Source of the DNA: Periconia sp. R9002
Lineage: Eukaryota; Ascomycota; Dothideomycetes; Pleosporales; Periconiaceae
Direction: 5' to 3'
DNA length: 64,000 bases
Assembly (NCBI GenBank): GCA_023627715.1
Contig: JAMAHW010000001.1
Location: 1 to 64,000, forward strand
The notes under the pieces are model-generated. The model did not search any database. It saw nothing but the letters and a program-made list of their open reading frames with translations, and was not told the origin of the DNA. The stretch's first letter is position 1. Every line of letters begins with the position of its first letter. This document shows positions 1 through 11,731 of this stretch, in pieces. The position numbers and the translations under genes were made by a program.

Positions 1-85
1 CAGTTTTCTTCAATATAATTTACTGCTTTGAAAAAATGTAAATGTACTTACATTTATTCACGTGCTTTATTTTAATATTATTTAC

Positions 86-121
<36 letters not shown>

Positions 122-2518
122 CAACATTGAAGTAAGTCCACTTCCACGACATGAGGGCCAACGGTGATTGCGTCGTCGCAAAATCCCTCAACCCCTCCTC
201 ACTCACCGAACTCTCAACGACTTCCCTCAATCACATCATCATCGAAAGATCGAGAGGGATGGTAAAGATAACAAGAATCCGACTTCGGGGCGGTGGAAGA
301 AAAGAAAAGATTTCATTCGTATCCCGGTTTTGTGGGTGGGCGGGCGTGAGATGACGAATCCTCGTAACATGTTCTACAGAGAACCACCATAGAGACTAGG
401 GAATTTCTGCCCGCCTCACTGTTGAGGGGCATGATACTGTGATGTCGCCGTCGCTGCCTGTCTTGTTGTATCGACGATTCGGTGAACTTCGGCGATGCGG
501 GACGTGTTCTACACGCACGCGTCGTCACATCTTTGAGGAATGGGTGGTTCCCGGGGGACTGGGGGATTGAGGGACGAAGGAGGGATGGAGAGAAAGGAGA
601 CCTATGTTGTGTGTATGCTGTGTGTATGCTGGCTGAGTTGAAGTTTATTCTTGTCAGGACATAATGGCATTGCATGTTCTGTCGTAAGATAGTTCTCAAC
701 GATGTAACTGGGTTCCGACATGTGCGGTGCTTGCCTAGGTCGCGAGTTTGTGCTCTGGTGGAAATGGTGGGAAGTTGAGAAAGGACGTGGGCATAGAGAG
801 ACATGGGGTTTTGTGCTTTCAAACGGTCCGACTTCGCTGAGGGGTTGTATTACGACAGGAGTGTGTGTCACGATACTTAAGTATGTAGTGTACTTGGACC
901 GATTATGAGATGTGAACAACTCAATGGATGACGAAGTTTTTTTGTTGAATCCTTTTTTTTGCTTCAACATGTCTGTACAGTGAAATCGTGTGCCTGAAGA
1001 ATGAGGGAATAATTCTTGGACCCCTTTTCCTGCAAGATCCGTGATTTTTTTTTCTTTCACGGGTAGTTGCGTCGGTAGTCGCCGTGACCAAGGAAAAGGC
1101 TTTGCTCTGCAGGAACCCTTCTGTTGAGGAGTTCCCTCGAAGAGGAAATTGAGTCCGGAAAGCTGTTCCTTTCCGATAATCATAACCAAGGACTACTCTT
1201 CGTGTGTAACTGAAACTGTGGAATGGTACATGAACAAGGCGCCAATGGGGAGAGAAAGCTCCGCGAGATCGACCGTGTTGACGCATGACAATCCGATGAA
1301 AATCTGACGAGCTCCTACAGCATGGCTTGTACCCTGTTCATGCTCGCGAGTGTATGAAATGAAACTTGATCATCACAGAGTATTGGCTCGGGAGTGTGTA
1401 ATGTAGATCCGTTAGATTGGGTGCTGTGTAGGACGAATATGCGTAGTATGAGAGTACAAGTGGCTTGCGAATGATGAATCAAATAAAGGTCACAGACGGG
1501 TATACTCCGATTTCGCGATTCTAGTCTAGGCCATTTCCTCCCATACAACTCTCGAGATAACAGGAGATAGTAAAATGAGCTGGAATTTGAAACAACTTCA
1601 ATCCTACCGAAGTGTGAACTAGGTAAGTCATTGGAGCTTACGCTTACTGTTCAATTCTTTTCCCGTGTTGTTTCTTAGGACTTGTGAATAGGAACCTGAT
1701 TATAATTTCGGCTCAAACGTAATACCTAATACAGTTAGGAGGCTTCATTTCGGTATTTGACATTGACTGTTAGCAGTCATTCATGACATGTAAGATGACA
1801 AACTCAGTGACAAACCGGGTGTACACTGTAACGCTGACATATACCAATGAAGCGGGAGTAGTGTCGAGTCTCCGATGTACTTATCCGACTTTCTTTCCTA
1901 TTTGGATTAAAAAAATAAGCGTTGGTGGCATCGGTGGCATGGTGGAAGGAAGCAACCAATGTACTGGAATTCTCTCTAGGCGTGAATCTCGCTTAAAACG
2001 TGAGCATCAGGCAACGAAGCTTCGGCTTCAGGAAAAGCAACGACAAGATAGCCACGTAATGCAACTATTTTAGATTGCCTGCACGTCAATCATTGAGGTT
2101 GTAGTAGAACTACCGGACATGTTAGGTAGCCGGGGTCCGGGTCTGTGATCCTCACAAATCATATGGTAGATGTTGTGTTAGTTGCTCCTGTCCCGGCATC
2201 CCACAAAAAAAGATATGATTTCTCACATCTTCGAGAATTTGAAAAGTGACAGGATGATAGCTTAGCCCGCGCCACGAATGTGCGCCCTTTGAAGAATATG
2301 CGTGAAGAAGAAAGTACACCGCCGACTGATTGCACCCCTGCAAGTACAGCATTCTGAACGTACCGCGTCAATGATACATGCGTGCTCTTATTTGGAAGCT
2401 GAATCAAGGAGAGAGCACAAAGTCTAAAGTTGAGTTGCACCCATGTCCACGGATCATGCAAGACACAGAGGGGAATACAGAATTCTGGATAGGTTCGCCA
2501 TACGGTGGTGAATCGTAG
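1..2518. other. Intergenic stretch, no supportable gene
   Basis: The left edge is AT-rich and holds an A29 run. Two overlapping minus-strand open frames (about 313-822 and 602-1189) have no recognisable domain, and their apparent starts are not ATG. I see no splice-linked coding pattern here, so the stretch is probably untranslated or intergenic. Confidence 0.6.
86..114. repeat. Homopolymer A29
   Basis: An uninterrupted run of 29 A bases lies in AT-rich DNA. Its length may be inexact in the assembly. Confidence 0.9.
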
Positions 2519-2527
2519 GTATAAAAA
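2519..2527 (+). promoter_or_regulatory. TATA box of the small paired-cysteine gene
   Basis: A GTATAAAAAG-type element sits about 120 nt before the ATG at 2645. A start site about 30 nt downstream would leave a 5' leader of roughly 95 nt. The placement is by inspection only. Confidence 0.5.
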
Positions 2528-2644
2528 GAAGGGGGCCTCCAGATTCAAATATTAACCCGCAGTCTCATCCCATACCTACACAGTCATTTCCAGTCAACTT
2601 CTAATCGGAGGAATTATTTTTTGACCATTCAAACGTTTTTCATC

Positions 2645-2856
2645 ATGTGTCAAACTTCGCCCGTGGCTCTCGTAAATCAGGCGTACTACGGGCCCGTTGG
2701 CGTGCCGGTACGTTTCCCATCATTGTCAGGATCTCTCTATTAATGCTCATGTTCTAGGTACCTTCACGCCGGTGTCCCTCATGCCTTGAGAGGGGGGATA
2801 CAGTCTGGGTAGCATGTGGGAAGCGTTGTTCCCAGTGTGGCACTGCGGTTAGCTGA
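2645..2856 (+). CDS. Small paired-cysteine (zinc-ribbon-like) protein, 53 aa, two exons
   Basis: Exons 2645-2707 and 2758-2856 are joined by a 50-nt intron (GTACGT donor, TAG acceptor) in phase 0. The product is 53 residues. The first exon encodes 21 residues rich in small and aromatic residues (QAYYGPVG). The second begins VPSRRCPSCLERG and ends CGKRCSQCGTAVS. The CPSC pair and the CGKRCSQC group form a C-x2-C...C-x3-C-x2-C array that could bind one zinc ion. There is no signal peptide or membrane segment. I do not recognise a named family. The supporting signals are a TATA box upstream, an ATG soon after it, good splice sites, a clean frame across the join and the clustered cysteines. It is too short for usual gene finders. 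Its function is unknown. Confidence 0.6.
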
Positions 2857-3337
2857 AAGGCCCCCTGCAGTACGTGCACGCAATTCCTTCCTTTTGGTAG
2901 ATATTGACACCGATCAAGATATTGAAATTTTTCGCTTCTCAACAACTATCTCTTAAAATCAGCAAAAAGCAGGATAGAACCCCTGGCCATTATAACATTG
3001 GCGTTTGCTGGTCTGGAAAAACAGGTTGATCTGTTTCGGGTATTTTTCGAGGGTGCCTCATGTGGCTGCAGGCTTGGCTACTATGCATGGATTGAGGGTT
3101 TGGTGGTAGCTTGAAATTTTAATCTTTCCATTCTCACTTCAAAAGGCATGCCCAAATTCTGTGATAATTCTTTGTGTCCTACGAACACTGTGATGTATGA
3201 AGTGATGTTCGAGTGCAATGTCGAATGACGACCTTCGGATGAGAAGTCGCCAAGGCGCTAACCCAATGCATCAGCCAACCTCAACCTCGAAGCTCACATC
3301 ACAGCTCTCTAACCACCAGCAATCCCCACCGTACACG
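2857..3337. other. Intergenic, promoter side of the complex I gene
   Basis: This holds the 3' flank of the small gene and the 5' flank of the complex I subunit. I see no open frame of interest and no clear TATA box. Confidence 0.6.
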
Positions 3338-4181
3338 ATGCAGTCGCTCCGCAGGACAGCAGTGACTGCAGCCCGCAGCGGCCGAACCACCCTCCCTCGC
3401 CAGCCGCGCAGATTCGCTCACGATGAGCACGGTCACGGCCATGGCCACGACCCCAAACCAGTCTCAGAATCTATGGGGGTATGTCGACCCCTCTCCGCTG
3501 CCATTGTCGCCCTACGAGACCTTCGAGAGGCCTTCCGCTAGCTTATATCACTCATTTACTGACTCAATTGCACGTACAGTCTGGCTTTTGGTACACATTA
3601 GGTGTTATTCCTGTTGGTTGGGCCCTGTATACCGTTTCGCGATCCGACGATCCCAATGCGCCTCCGTTGTTCACTCGCCTGATCGACAAGTACACCGAAG
3701 TGCAGGACAAATGGACAGCAAGGAACGATCTTCACGTACGAATGATCGAGCAAGCTGGCTCAGATAGGGTCCTCTTCATAAAAGCGACCCCGGATGAACA
3801 TGTCCCCGTTCGGTTTCCCGAGTACGTACTGCCTCTGCTTCTTCCACGGCTTTCGACTTCCCACAGAAGTCCAAAATTACTGCATGGCTACTCGAATCGC
3901 TCTTATGTGAATTGTCGATTATACACTTCCGAAAATGAAAGATTCGGGATCGAATACATAGACTGACAATACAACACAGGAGCTTGACCGACTCTGCGCC
4001 ATACAACGTCCCAGCCGGCAGCCAGGTGAACGTCCAGAAGGTAATCGAGAAGTACAGAAGGCAGAATGACGAAGACAACGAGCGCAAGCTCCAAGCGCTC
4101 CGCGACGGGACTATCAAGTCTGAGCAGCCCTTCCAGCGGTTCCCGGCTCCGGGACCCCAGAACACAAAGTGGCCGAATTGA
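3338..4181 (+). CDS. nuo17.8: NADH:ubiquinone oxidoreductase 17.8 kDa accessory subunit (complex I)
   Basis: Exons 3338-3478, 3580-3821 and 3980-4181 give 194 residues. The first 27 residues are Arg/Ser/Thr-rich without acids (RRTAVTAARSGR), a typical mitochondrial presequence. A His-rich stretch (DEHGHGHGHD) follows. Then comes one hydrophobic segment (FWYTLGVIPVGWALY, near residue 50), which should anchor the protein in the inner membrane. The C-terminal half is hydrophilic and contains RFPE, SAPYNVPAGSQ and a charged helix. This layout is that of the fungal 17.8-kDa subunit of complex I, known from Neurospora. It is an accessory subunit with no catalytic residues. Introns of 101 and 158 nt both have standard borders. 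The family call rests on recall of the layout and has not been searched. Confidence 0.8.
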
Positions 4182-5590
4182 ATACCTCCAAAAACAAAGG
4201 GCGAAAGAAAGATTAACACTTTCCAAGTAGAAACTTGTGTACATAACACCAAGGAATGATATCCGTTTTTTCTCTTTTGTTGAACTAAAAATACAATGTG
4301 CTTTTACCGGACTAGAACCTTTTCACCGTTTCCAAGTAAATCAAGTTAACAACTCCTTGAATCACGAAAACCCCATCATCGCACTCGGTTCAAAACACAT
4401 GAGATCTCCTCCCCACAACCAACCCCCAAACCCCACATACACCATCCTGCCATCCTACCACGCACCCCTTACCCCTCATGATACTCCCATCTCCTTCCTC
4501 CCGTAGCACCAAAATCCACGTTAAAACTTATCTCCGTGGTTTAAACGATGATTGCAGATAGTACAGAGAAAACCTATATTAGACGAATTTTTCGTCTATT
4601 AAATATAATCTAAAACAACAGTGGTTGCAGAGGGTACATATATAGGTAAAGGGGCCTTTCCTTCTTGCATACGCAGGAAGACAAAAAAACATCCGATCTG
4701 ACCTACAAACACCTACATATCCTTCTTCCTTCCTTCTTTCCTACTTACATACCTATACGAAACCACCTCATCTTCTGAAGGGAAACGAAAGGAACATTGA
4801 ACTGATTGACTTTAAATCTTCTTTCCCCCGCTTGACAAGGTATCTACATATGTACCTTTCTCCATCCGTTCAACTCCACCTAGGCAGCATTACATCAACC
4901 CTACGACAACATCAAAAATTGCAGCTCACATACATAACATCCATACATGTGAAAGAGAAAGGAAGGGTCGGAGACACGTGCATAGGACACACGCCCACGA
5001 ACCTTCCCCCCAAAAAAAACAAAACATCAAAATCAAAATCAAGAACCGCAAATTCAAAAAAAAAGGAGCATGAAGAAGAAGACGGGAAAAAAATTTCATG
5101 CTTTGAGCGCCCCCACCAGCGCCGCCGGGAAAATGCTATCAGACAGACAGAGAAGACAGAGAAGAGACCAGAGAGAAGACGGAATTTTGTACCCTAATTT
5201 CGCCCCCGTTCCCCATTTCCCCTTTCCTCCCGCCCCAACAACCCATTGGAATGTGTATGTATGTACGTATGTGCCCCCTATGCGCAAACAGAATAAGAAA
5301 AAAAAAAACAAAACAAAACAAACAAACGCCGGAGCCCCGGACAAGGGGAGGGAGATATAATACAAAAAAAAAGGGGGGGGGGGGGGGAGAGCGGGAAGGG
5401 GGGGAGAATCAGAAAAGAAAAAACAAACAGAAGAAATCCCCACGCCATCTTTAGTTTCGTGATAATCGTTAAAAAAAGGAGGCGCGCGCACATACACACA
5501 CACATGCAACGCGACAAGCACCGAGCAGTTCTAGAAAAAATCTTTACGCTTTTTTTTTGGCAGTCCCCTTTTCCATTGTCACGTCCTCAT
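4182..5590. other. Low-complexity spacer between convergent genes
   Basis: This is the shared 3' region of the complex I gene (plus) and the coiled-coil gene (minus). It is C/A-rich and then purine-rich, with an A9G15 tract and many short CATA/CTAC repeats. The open frames in it are low-complexity and are not credible genes. Confidence 0.7.
5364..5387. repeat. A9G15 homopurine tract
   Basis: Nine A bases are followed directly by fifteen G bases. Such a tract can form unusual DNA structure and is error-prone in sequencing. Confidence 0.85.
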
Positions 5591-6915
5591 CTAGACGCCA
5601 TCCTGGCGCTGTTTCTGCGCCATAACCCACTTCATCTTGTCCATGGTCTCGCGCAGCTCTTTTAGCAGCGCCTCTGCCTCTCTCTCCTTCTCCGGCAGGG
5701 ACGAGCTAGCGCGCTCCGCTTCTTGTAACAGAGCGTCGACTTCCCTACGGTGCTCACGTTTATATTGGCCGAGAGCATCAGACAGCTTATTCTCATTGCG
5801 CTGGTGCCTTATGAGTTCGTGTTGGAGTTGGTCGGATACGATGGCGTGGCGGCGGATATTGTCGGCGTCTTCGATGCGTTCCTGCCTCAACTGATTGAGC
5901 TCTTCCTTGATGCGGAGCATGCGCTTTTCGTAGCCATCCGTCATGCGTTTATAGCCTTCACGTGCGGTTTGCGAGTTGGTTTCGGCGAGGTGCTTTTGCT
6001 CGTAGGCGGCGGCGAGTTGGCGTTGGGTTTCGGATCGTGTGTCGCCCAGCATCTTCAATGCTTCTTCAGCCCTCTGCTCTGCCATTCTCCTCCTCTTCAT
6101 CTCGGCTTCTAGTTGGATTGCCATTTCATCTAGTTTCCTTTCTTTTCGCTCCAGGGCTCTTGAGTTCGTGTCGACGAGGATTTGTAGACTCTGGTGCTCT
6201 GCACGGGATTCCTCGGCCTTTGTTCGCGCGGCAGATACACGTTTGGCTTCATCTTCACGGGCGAGTTTCTCGGCCCTGAGTTCCCTTTTCAGCCTCTCAT
6301 TTTCGGACGTGATTTTGTCGATGTACTGGGAGGTTTTTGACTGTGCGGTAGACTGTGGAGTGGAGCGGGACCATGATGTGGGTGTGGGGCTTGATTCTGG
6401 GGCCATGTGGTGGTTTTCGATGGCCAGAGGACCGGATGTGTGACGTGTTGAAGTGATCATGGGCATGGAAGTTGCGCCAGCTGGATTTGAAGAGGGAGCG
6501 TTGCTTCCGGGGGTTACGGTTTGGAGGAGGCTCTGGGTGGAGCTCTGGGGTTCAGGTTGGCGGTGCGAGGAAGCAAAATCCAGATCGGGCAGTACTGGGG
6601 CTGTGGAGAGAAGTGGCTCTGGGTGAGATTGACGCAGTCAGCGAAAGGGACAGGAATAGAAGCGGTCGAAGGTCGTGGGGGGTGGAATGATGAGAATGTG
6701 CGGTGAGGTGAGAATGATGTGGATGAGTGAGTGCTGGGAACATGGATGATGGGCGGGATTTGTTTTGAACAGGGTCGTGGATGTTGACCGGGGAGACTTG
6801 GGCGGACCATACCTGTTTTAGAGCTGGGGAGTGGGGACTTGCGCAGGCCCAGGTTGGATAACGAAACCATGCTCGGCCGCCGCAGAAGCGGGCTAACGAC
6901 CTTTCTGTTGTCCAT
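5591..6915 (-). CDS. Coiled-coil protein, SHE3-like (SWI5-dependent HO expression protein 3 family)
   Basis: Exons 6813-6915 and 5591-6600 are separated by a 212-nt intron (GTATGG donor, CCACAG acceptor; frame kept), giving 370 residues. Residues 1-130 are Ser/Pro/Gln-rich and probably disordered. From about residue 135 nearly the whole protein is a charged heptad-patterned coiled coil (for example ENERLKRELRAEKL and AEQRAEEALKMLGD). No enzymatic motif is present. The heptad region resembles what is annotated in other filamentous fungi as the SHE3 domain. SHE3 in yeast is an adaptor linking myosin to the RNA-binding protein She2. Whether filamentous-fungal members carry RNA is not established here. 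The ATG at 6915 is the first after an in-frame stop. The gene is certain and the family is moderately so. Confidence 0.75.
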
Positions 6916-8256
6916 GTCAGCCCCATTTGTTGCTTTTGCTGATATGTTTCAAACGCCATAGTGTAGGGTGGTTGATCATGCGCTGCCTGTGAATCTCGAC
7001 GAAGGCACGTAGGGTGGGGTCTGACCTCTAGGGAAAATTGCAGGAGCGCTGCTGCTTGCAGAAAAGCAATGCAAGTAATAACTGGGGTTTACCCACTCGG
7101 AAGGCTCAATGCTGCGTATATTGGAGCCGCTGGAATTGGATTGGCTTCTAAATCATGCAATTAGACATGGCTTCCCATGGTGGTGTGCACCGTCGCACCG
7201 GAGTGAAATAGGTACAACTGACCCCAATTCCGCGCTTCCCAAAGCGGATATATTGTTGGTTCAAGGCCTCAATGGTATTTACAGGCCCTCGGCGGCTTGT
7301 TTTCGATCGCACACTCGAAGCATACGCTTCAATCTTGGGTTATCTGTACACGAGTCAGCAAGTGTTCCTGGTTTGGAAAAGCAAGTTGGTTTGCTGGTGT
7401 TTTGAGACCTCTTTCGCGGTGCCAAGACCCCACGCTACACCCGATTAGTCGGGTGAACGGTACCTGTATTCAACGACACCCATGCAATAAAGTTTAAAGC
7501 ATCGTCTAGTCCGCGCGGTTCCGGGCCAGGCACAACTGGCAAGGGAACCACGGCAACGGCTAGTGTACGGGCCATTTGTAAAAGCGAGCCCCAATACTCC
7601 TCATTCGTCTGCATCAACCTCATTCCAACTTTCATCTGCACCCATCCTTTCTTGCAGATTCCGTGGTCAAACGCCTACAGCATCTAGTACGAACAAATAC
7701 TGTGCTACATCAGTAGGTGGCTTTCCTGAAACACCTGTTCGCCATTCCGCATGTCTTTCCATGACGTGGCACAAGCCTGATTCTCCGATCCAGATGGGAA
7801 GAGCATACACGCACACCTCTGGATGTTTGACTTCGGCCTTTGATTACGACTATCATCTACCATCTCAAAGAAAAACCTGGGACTTTTATATCTGATAGCC
7901 ATTCACGCGGGTGTCGAAATATCCCGCACTCACAAAACACGATAAGGACCTGTAGTCGTGATTTTCAAATCAGTGTTGATACCGTGACTGGTTACACCAA
8001 TCAATTGCGAAGAAGAAGACACTTTAATAAATTTAGGGGGAAGAGACCCTCGAAGAGTTGCATGTGGAGGTAAGTGCTGTGAGTGCGGGCAATTTCCACA
8101 CCCGCGTGCCATTCTAATGGAACAAAACAATGGATAATACTCGAGGCCTAAGGGCTAACAAGTGATTGAATCACACATGGACTTTTTTTTACTATGGGCT
8201 CATCACAATGATGGCATACAGACAGTATCTCGGAATGTCTAATCATACAATAAAAG
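6916..8256. other. Intergenic, no supportable gene
   Basis: This stretch is the upstream side of the SHE3-like gene and the downstream side of the degenerate kinase. Open frames here are short and featureless. Confidence 0.6.
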
Positions 8257-9821
8257 CTAAACGAGATCCGGTATCAACTCACGTTGCTGCCGGCTCAGTG
8301 CAGTTCGAATCCAATGATGATGAAGCAGCTGACTCGCAGTCCAGCGCTTTTCCGGCTCCCACACAAGACAAGCTTCTAGGAAACTGTAAAAAAGTGGCCC
8401 TTGAGTGGAAGAATATCGTCTCAAATAGGTCGGTGAAGGCTTTGTGGAAAAAATCCAATTTCCTGATGCGATCAGCTCCAATCGGCTGCGTTGGATGGCA
8501 TGTATGGGATGTAGCAAGTTGATTGCATGCATACAAATGGCTTTGGGAGGGGGCTGTACGAACCATTATGATCAAACCCGCTATGGGAGAAGTGGGCAGC
8601 CCTCTTGGCCATCTCTTTTGGTGGAAGGCCTATTGAATATGCAATATTGCGCAGATGAAATCCGCTTGACCACGTTGTGCTCGGACGGTAAATGAGGGCG
8701 AGGCTGGATGATTTATCTTGAACCACATAGGCCATCACACAGGCCAAATTCCAGATATCGGCAGGTTTGCCGAACGGCATCCCGAGAATGACCTCCGGGG
8801 CTCGATACCATTGAGGTTGTACGGTCTCTCTAGGCTGCTCACGTGCGTCCTACACTAACTTCGTCTCACTGAGATCAGACAACAGAGGGTTTCCAACTCG
8901 GTGGTCGTCGTTCCCCACACAATTTGTCCATTCCAGAGAACGATGTCTGTAAATTGAGTAAGCCGGGAGGACGTTCGTGACGTATTTTCGGTCGCTTGGC
9001 TCAAGTGATTCTTGGCGAGCAAATTTGAAGTAGACCCGGTCGCTCTGAGGTTCGAATACGATGCTCTCTGGTGTGATGTCTTGATGGAAGACGAGCTATT
9101 AGCAACTGTATAACGAACAGACGCGTATGTTGCTTACTTAGATTAAGGTAATAGTGCTTGTGTAGAAACTTTAAAGCTTCTAATACCCGCTGTATAATCC
9201 AAGGCACATCGCGTCGTCTGAGATTTCCCGATTTGCGTAAATCTTCAAGAGTCAAGGCACAGGGCTGGAGAACAAGAGCGTGAAACCTCCAAGGGCCCTC
9301 TTTGAGCACGAAATTGTCGAGCAGAAGGCGAATACGATGCACATCGAGGCTCTCCTTGCATAACCCTTGGAGTGCACGATATATGTCTATTTCGTGGTTA
9401 TGTTCAGGGTCTCTCACTTGATGGCGGACAAGTTTGATCGTCACGAACTTGCTGGGCTGTGTGGGGGTTCTGGAGACGCTTGAGTGGAACGTTGAAAAGA
9501 GATGGGGTCAAGACCAATAGCATACCCCTTATCTTTGCAGAGCCAGGTAGTACCTGAAGTGTCCCATCCCAATTTCCCTACAACTTTGTACCGATTCCCG
9601 TGGAGATGTTGACCAATGCGAAGTGGAATGAGGCGATCAAATCCATGGTAAAGCTTTTCTTCCTCGAAATTCTCTGTCGTGATGGTTTTCCACGGTCTAG
9701 GCACGAAGCTCGATAAACCTGGAATGAAGGATGCGAACTGGCGTAAACGTTTCTCTATTTTACCCAGTTGGGGTTCGGGGAACTCCTGCAACTGGAAGGG
9801 ATAGACTTGGTTTCCCGTCAT
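8257..9821 (-). pseudogene. Degenerate SRPK-like protein kinase (frame break plus in-frame stop)
   Basis: Starting at the ATG at 9821, exon 9526-9821 joins 9138-9451 across a good 74-nt intron. It encodes an SRPK-style lead-in (RYKVVGKLGWDTSGTTWL), then FVTIKL with the ATP-site Lys, then LKFLHKHYYLNL. The next block (FHQDITPESIVFE, where HRD has become HQD) lies in another frame. The only candidate intron between them, 9096-9137, is 42 nt and does not restore the frame. Further on PLLSDLSETKLV replaces the DFG region and is followed directly by TAG (8850-8852) where the homology carries on (QWYRAPEVILG, ADIWNLACV). A last piece after a possible intron at 8463-8563 (GTTCGT donor) ends with LVWEPEKRWTASQLL. 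The glycine loop, HRD and DFG are all changed. It reads as a decaying kinase gene, but two assembly errors are the alternative. Confidence 0.7.
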
Positions 9822-10107
9822 TGTTGATACCAGATAGTAGCGAATGGTAGCGAATGCAGTAGAAATGGATGCGATGGCGTTAGTTGAATACTTCAGCAAG
9901 ACGAGTATGTGCAAATGTTGATTCTTATGATGGGCACGGGTTAAGACGGCAGTCCAAGTGGGTGAGTGGTCCTTGCTTTTTTCAGTTATATATGGGCAAG
10001 AGCGTCGTCCGCACCGGTCTTGATCCTTAAGCACATGTGCAGATATAATGAGAATGCGTAAAGCGAGGGTTTAGTGATAACTCATAAACTATCTGCAGGG
10101 CAAATTC

Positions 10108-11731
10108 TTAATACGTAAACCTAAAGCCTTCTGTACCTTCGATGATCTGCTTGCCCTTCCTCTGCCGCTGATTAGCAGTGTAAAAGAATAGACTAAAAGC
10201 TGCTATGCAAGCTATGATCATCAGGTGAGAACTGCAGTCTTTGTTATTATCTTTGTAAAACTTTCAAATAGATATGGATATCACTTACCCAATAGAGACC
10301 CATATTGCTGTCATGTACCTAGGCGCTTCGGTTTGTCTGACTATAAAGCTCCCTGCAATCCCACCCGCTCCATTAAAAGCCGTGATGGCTGCCGCTGTGA
10401 ATACCCTTTTCCATTGTCCAACGATATTGTTTGCTTGGTAGGCGGCCATCCCTGCCCAATTTGCCACGTAAGCACCTGTTGCGAGGTATGTACCGACGTA
10501 GCGAACAGTGACTTGGTTCGAGAAACCAAGCATACAAAAGCCGGTAATGAGGCAAATGCAATTGAACGTTATGATAGGGCCGCGCAGCTGGAGTTTATCG
10601 CCGAGTAAGGAAGACACAATGGCCGGGATAACGGCATAATAGTAAGGCGGTGCGGATAGCAAGATGGCCGCGTTGGTAGAGAATCCCATGCCACCTTGCA
10701 AGATGATGGGTAGGAAGTAAGAGAGGGAGGTAGATACAAGATTCTGAAGGAAGTACAGAATGCAAAATCCGTACACCTTTGGATCTTTAGCGTGCACGAG
10801 GACTTTTGCCCATGAAAAGGTGTCAGCTTTCACATCCTTCCTGTCCCTGTCAATACGCGTAGCAGCAATATGTGCTTCTTCTTTGGTAAGAAACATGAAA
10901 CTTTGGTGGGAATTTTCGGGGAAGTCGACCATCCACCAGTATGTGATGACACCCAAGAATGCAGTGATTGCACCTTGAACTACAAACATCCACTGCCAGC
11001 CTTTGAGACCGGATTTGCCGTCCAGTTGGTTTAGCCCAAAATTTACGATACTACCCGTTGCCAAAACTGTGACTTCGCCACTCTGCAGAAGAGCAAATCG
11101 CAACTGCTGTTCTTTTCGTAGATACCATGTAGATACAAGGTAAGTCTTGTGAGGTCCGATTCAAGTCAGCTAAATCCTAAGGGAACGGCACAAGCCTATC
11201 GAAAGTTCATAGACAGTGCAGCATAGGAGTAAACATGCCAATGTGACGTACCAATCCAGGATACACCCCGCTCATAGCAATACCTAGCAGGATCCTCAGG
11301 GCAATCATCTGGCGCCAGGTGCGTACAAAAGCGGTGCACAGGGTGATGATGCCAAAGGAAAAGGTTATGAAGGAGAACCATCTCCTAGGACCAAAAGTTC
11401 TGACGGCAATGGTGGACGGCAATTGGAAGGTTATGGAGGCAATGGTGAAGATGAAGATCGAAACCGAATAGCGATTGCCCTGGTCGAGGCCCAAGTCTGA
11501 TAGCATGGAGGTAACGGAAGCACTTGAAATAACGCCAGAGTCGAGCAGGTTTAGAGAGCAGAGCAGGCCAGCAATTGAACAGAGGCGCAGGTCAGCCTTC
11601 CATCTGATGTTCTTCTCCAAGGCCAGCCTGTCACTGTCGGCCTGCTCTTCCTCGCCTTGTTCCGTCTCGGACACGTTCCGAATTTCGGCGGATGGCTCTT
11701 CCGACTCTTGAACAGCAGTGGGTTTGACCAT
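10108..11731 (-). CDS. MFS transporter, anion:cation symporter (allantoate permease-like) family
   Basis: Exons 11252-11731, 10289-11145 and 10108-10231 are joined by introns of 106 and 57 nt, giving 486 residues. A hydrophilic acidic N-terminus of about 50 residues precedes two six-helix bundles. The joint GVYPGLTYLVSTWYLRKEQ in helices 4-5 is the signature of the Dal5/Tna1/Liz1 group. That group carries allantoate, nicotinate, pantothenate or related organic anions with protons at the plasma membrane. The loop after helix 6 (RIDRDRKDVKADTFSW) and the second bundle (TNAAILLSAPPYYYAV) fit the family. The length is normal for it. The actual substrate cannot be read from the sequence. The gene is transcribed divergently from SLA1. 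Confidence 0.88.

Noticed and set aside
602..1189. Minus-strand open frame of 195 codons
   Set aside because: Its left end is TTG (first ATG at 1183), it overlaps another long minus-strand frame, and it shows no domain, membrane pattern or splice-linked extension.
5070..5521. Long low-complexity open frames on both strands
   Set aside because: They are translations of the A9G15 tract and GA/CA-rich repeats in a 3' region.
8840..8870. A 25-nt intron (GTTAGT...GAGCAG) that would remove the TAG in the kinase
   Set aside because: It is too short for a spliceosomal intron, and its removal would also put the following YRAPE segment out of frame.
10341..10561. Alternative frames inside the MFS gene
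   Set aside because: They are shadows of the MFS coding frame, which carries the membrane helices.
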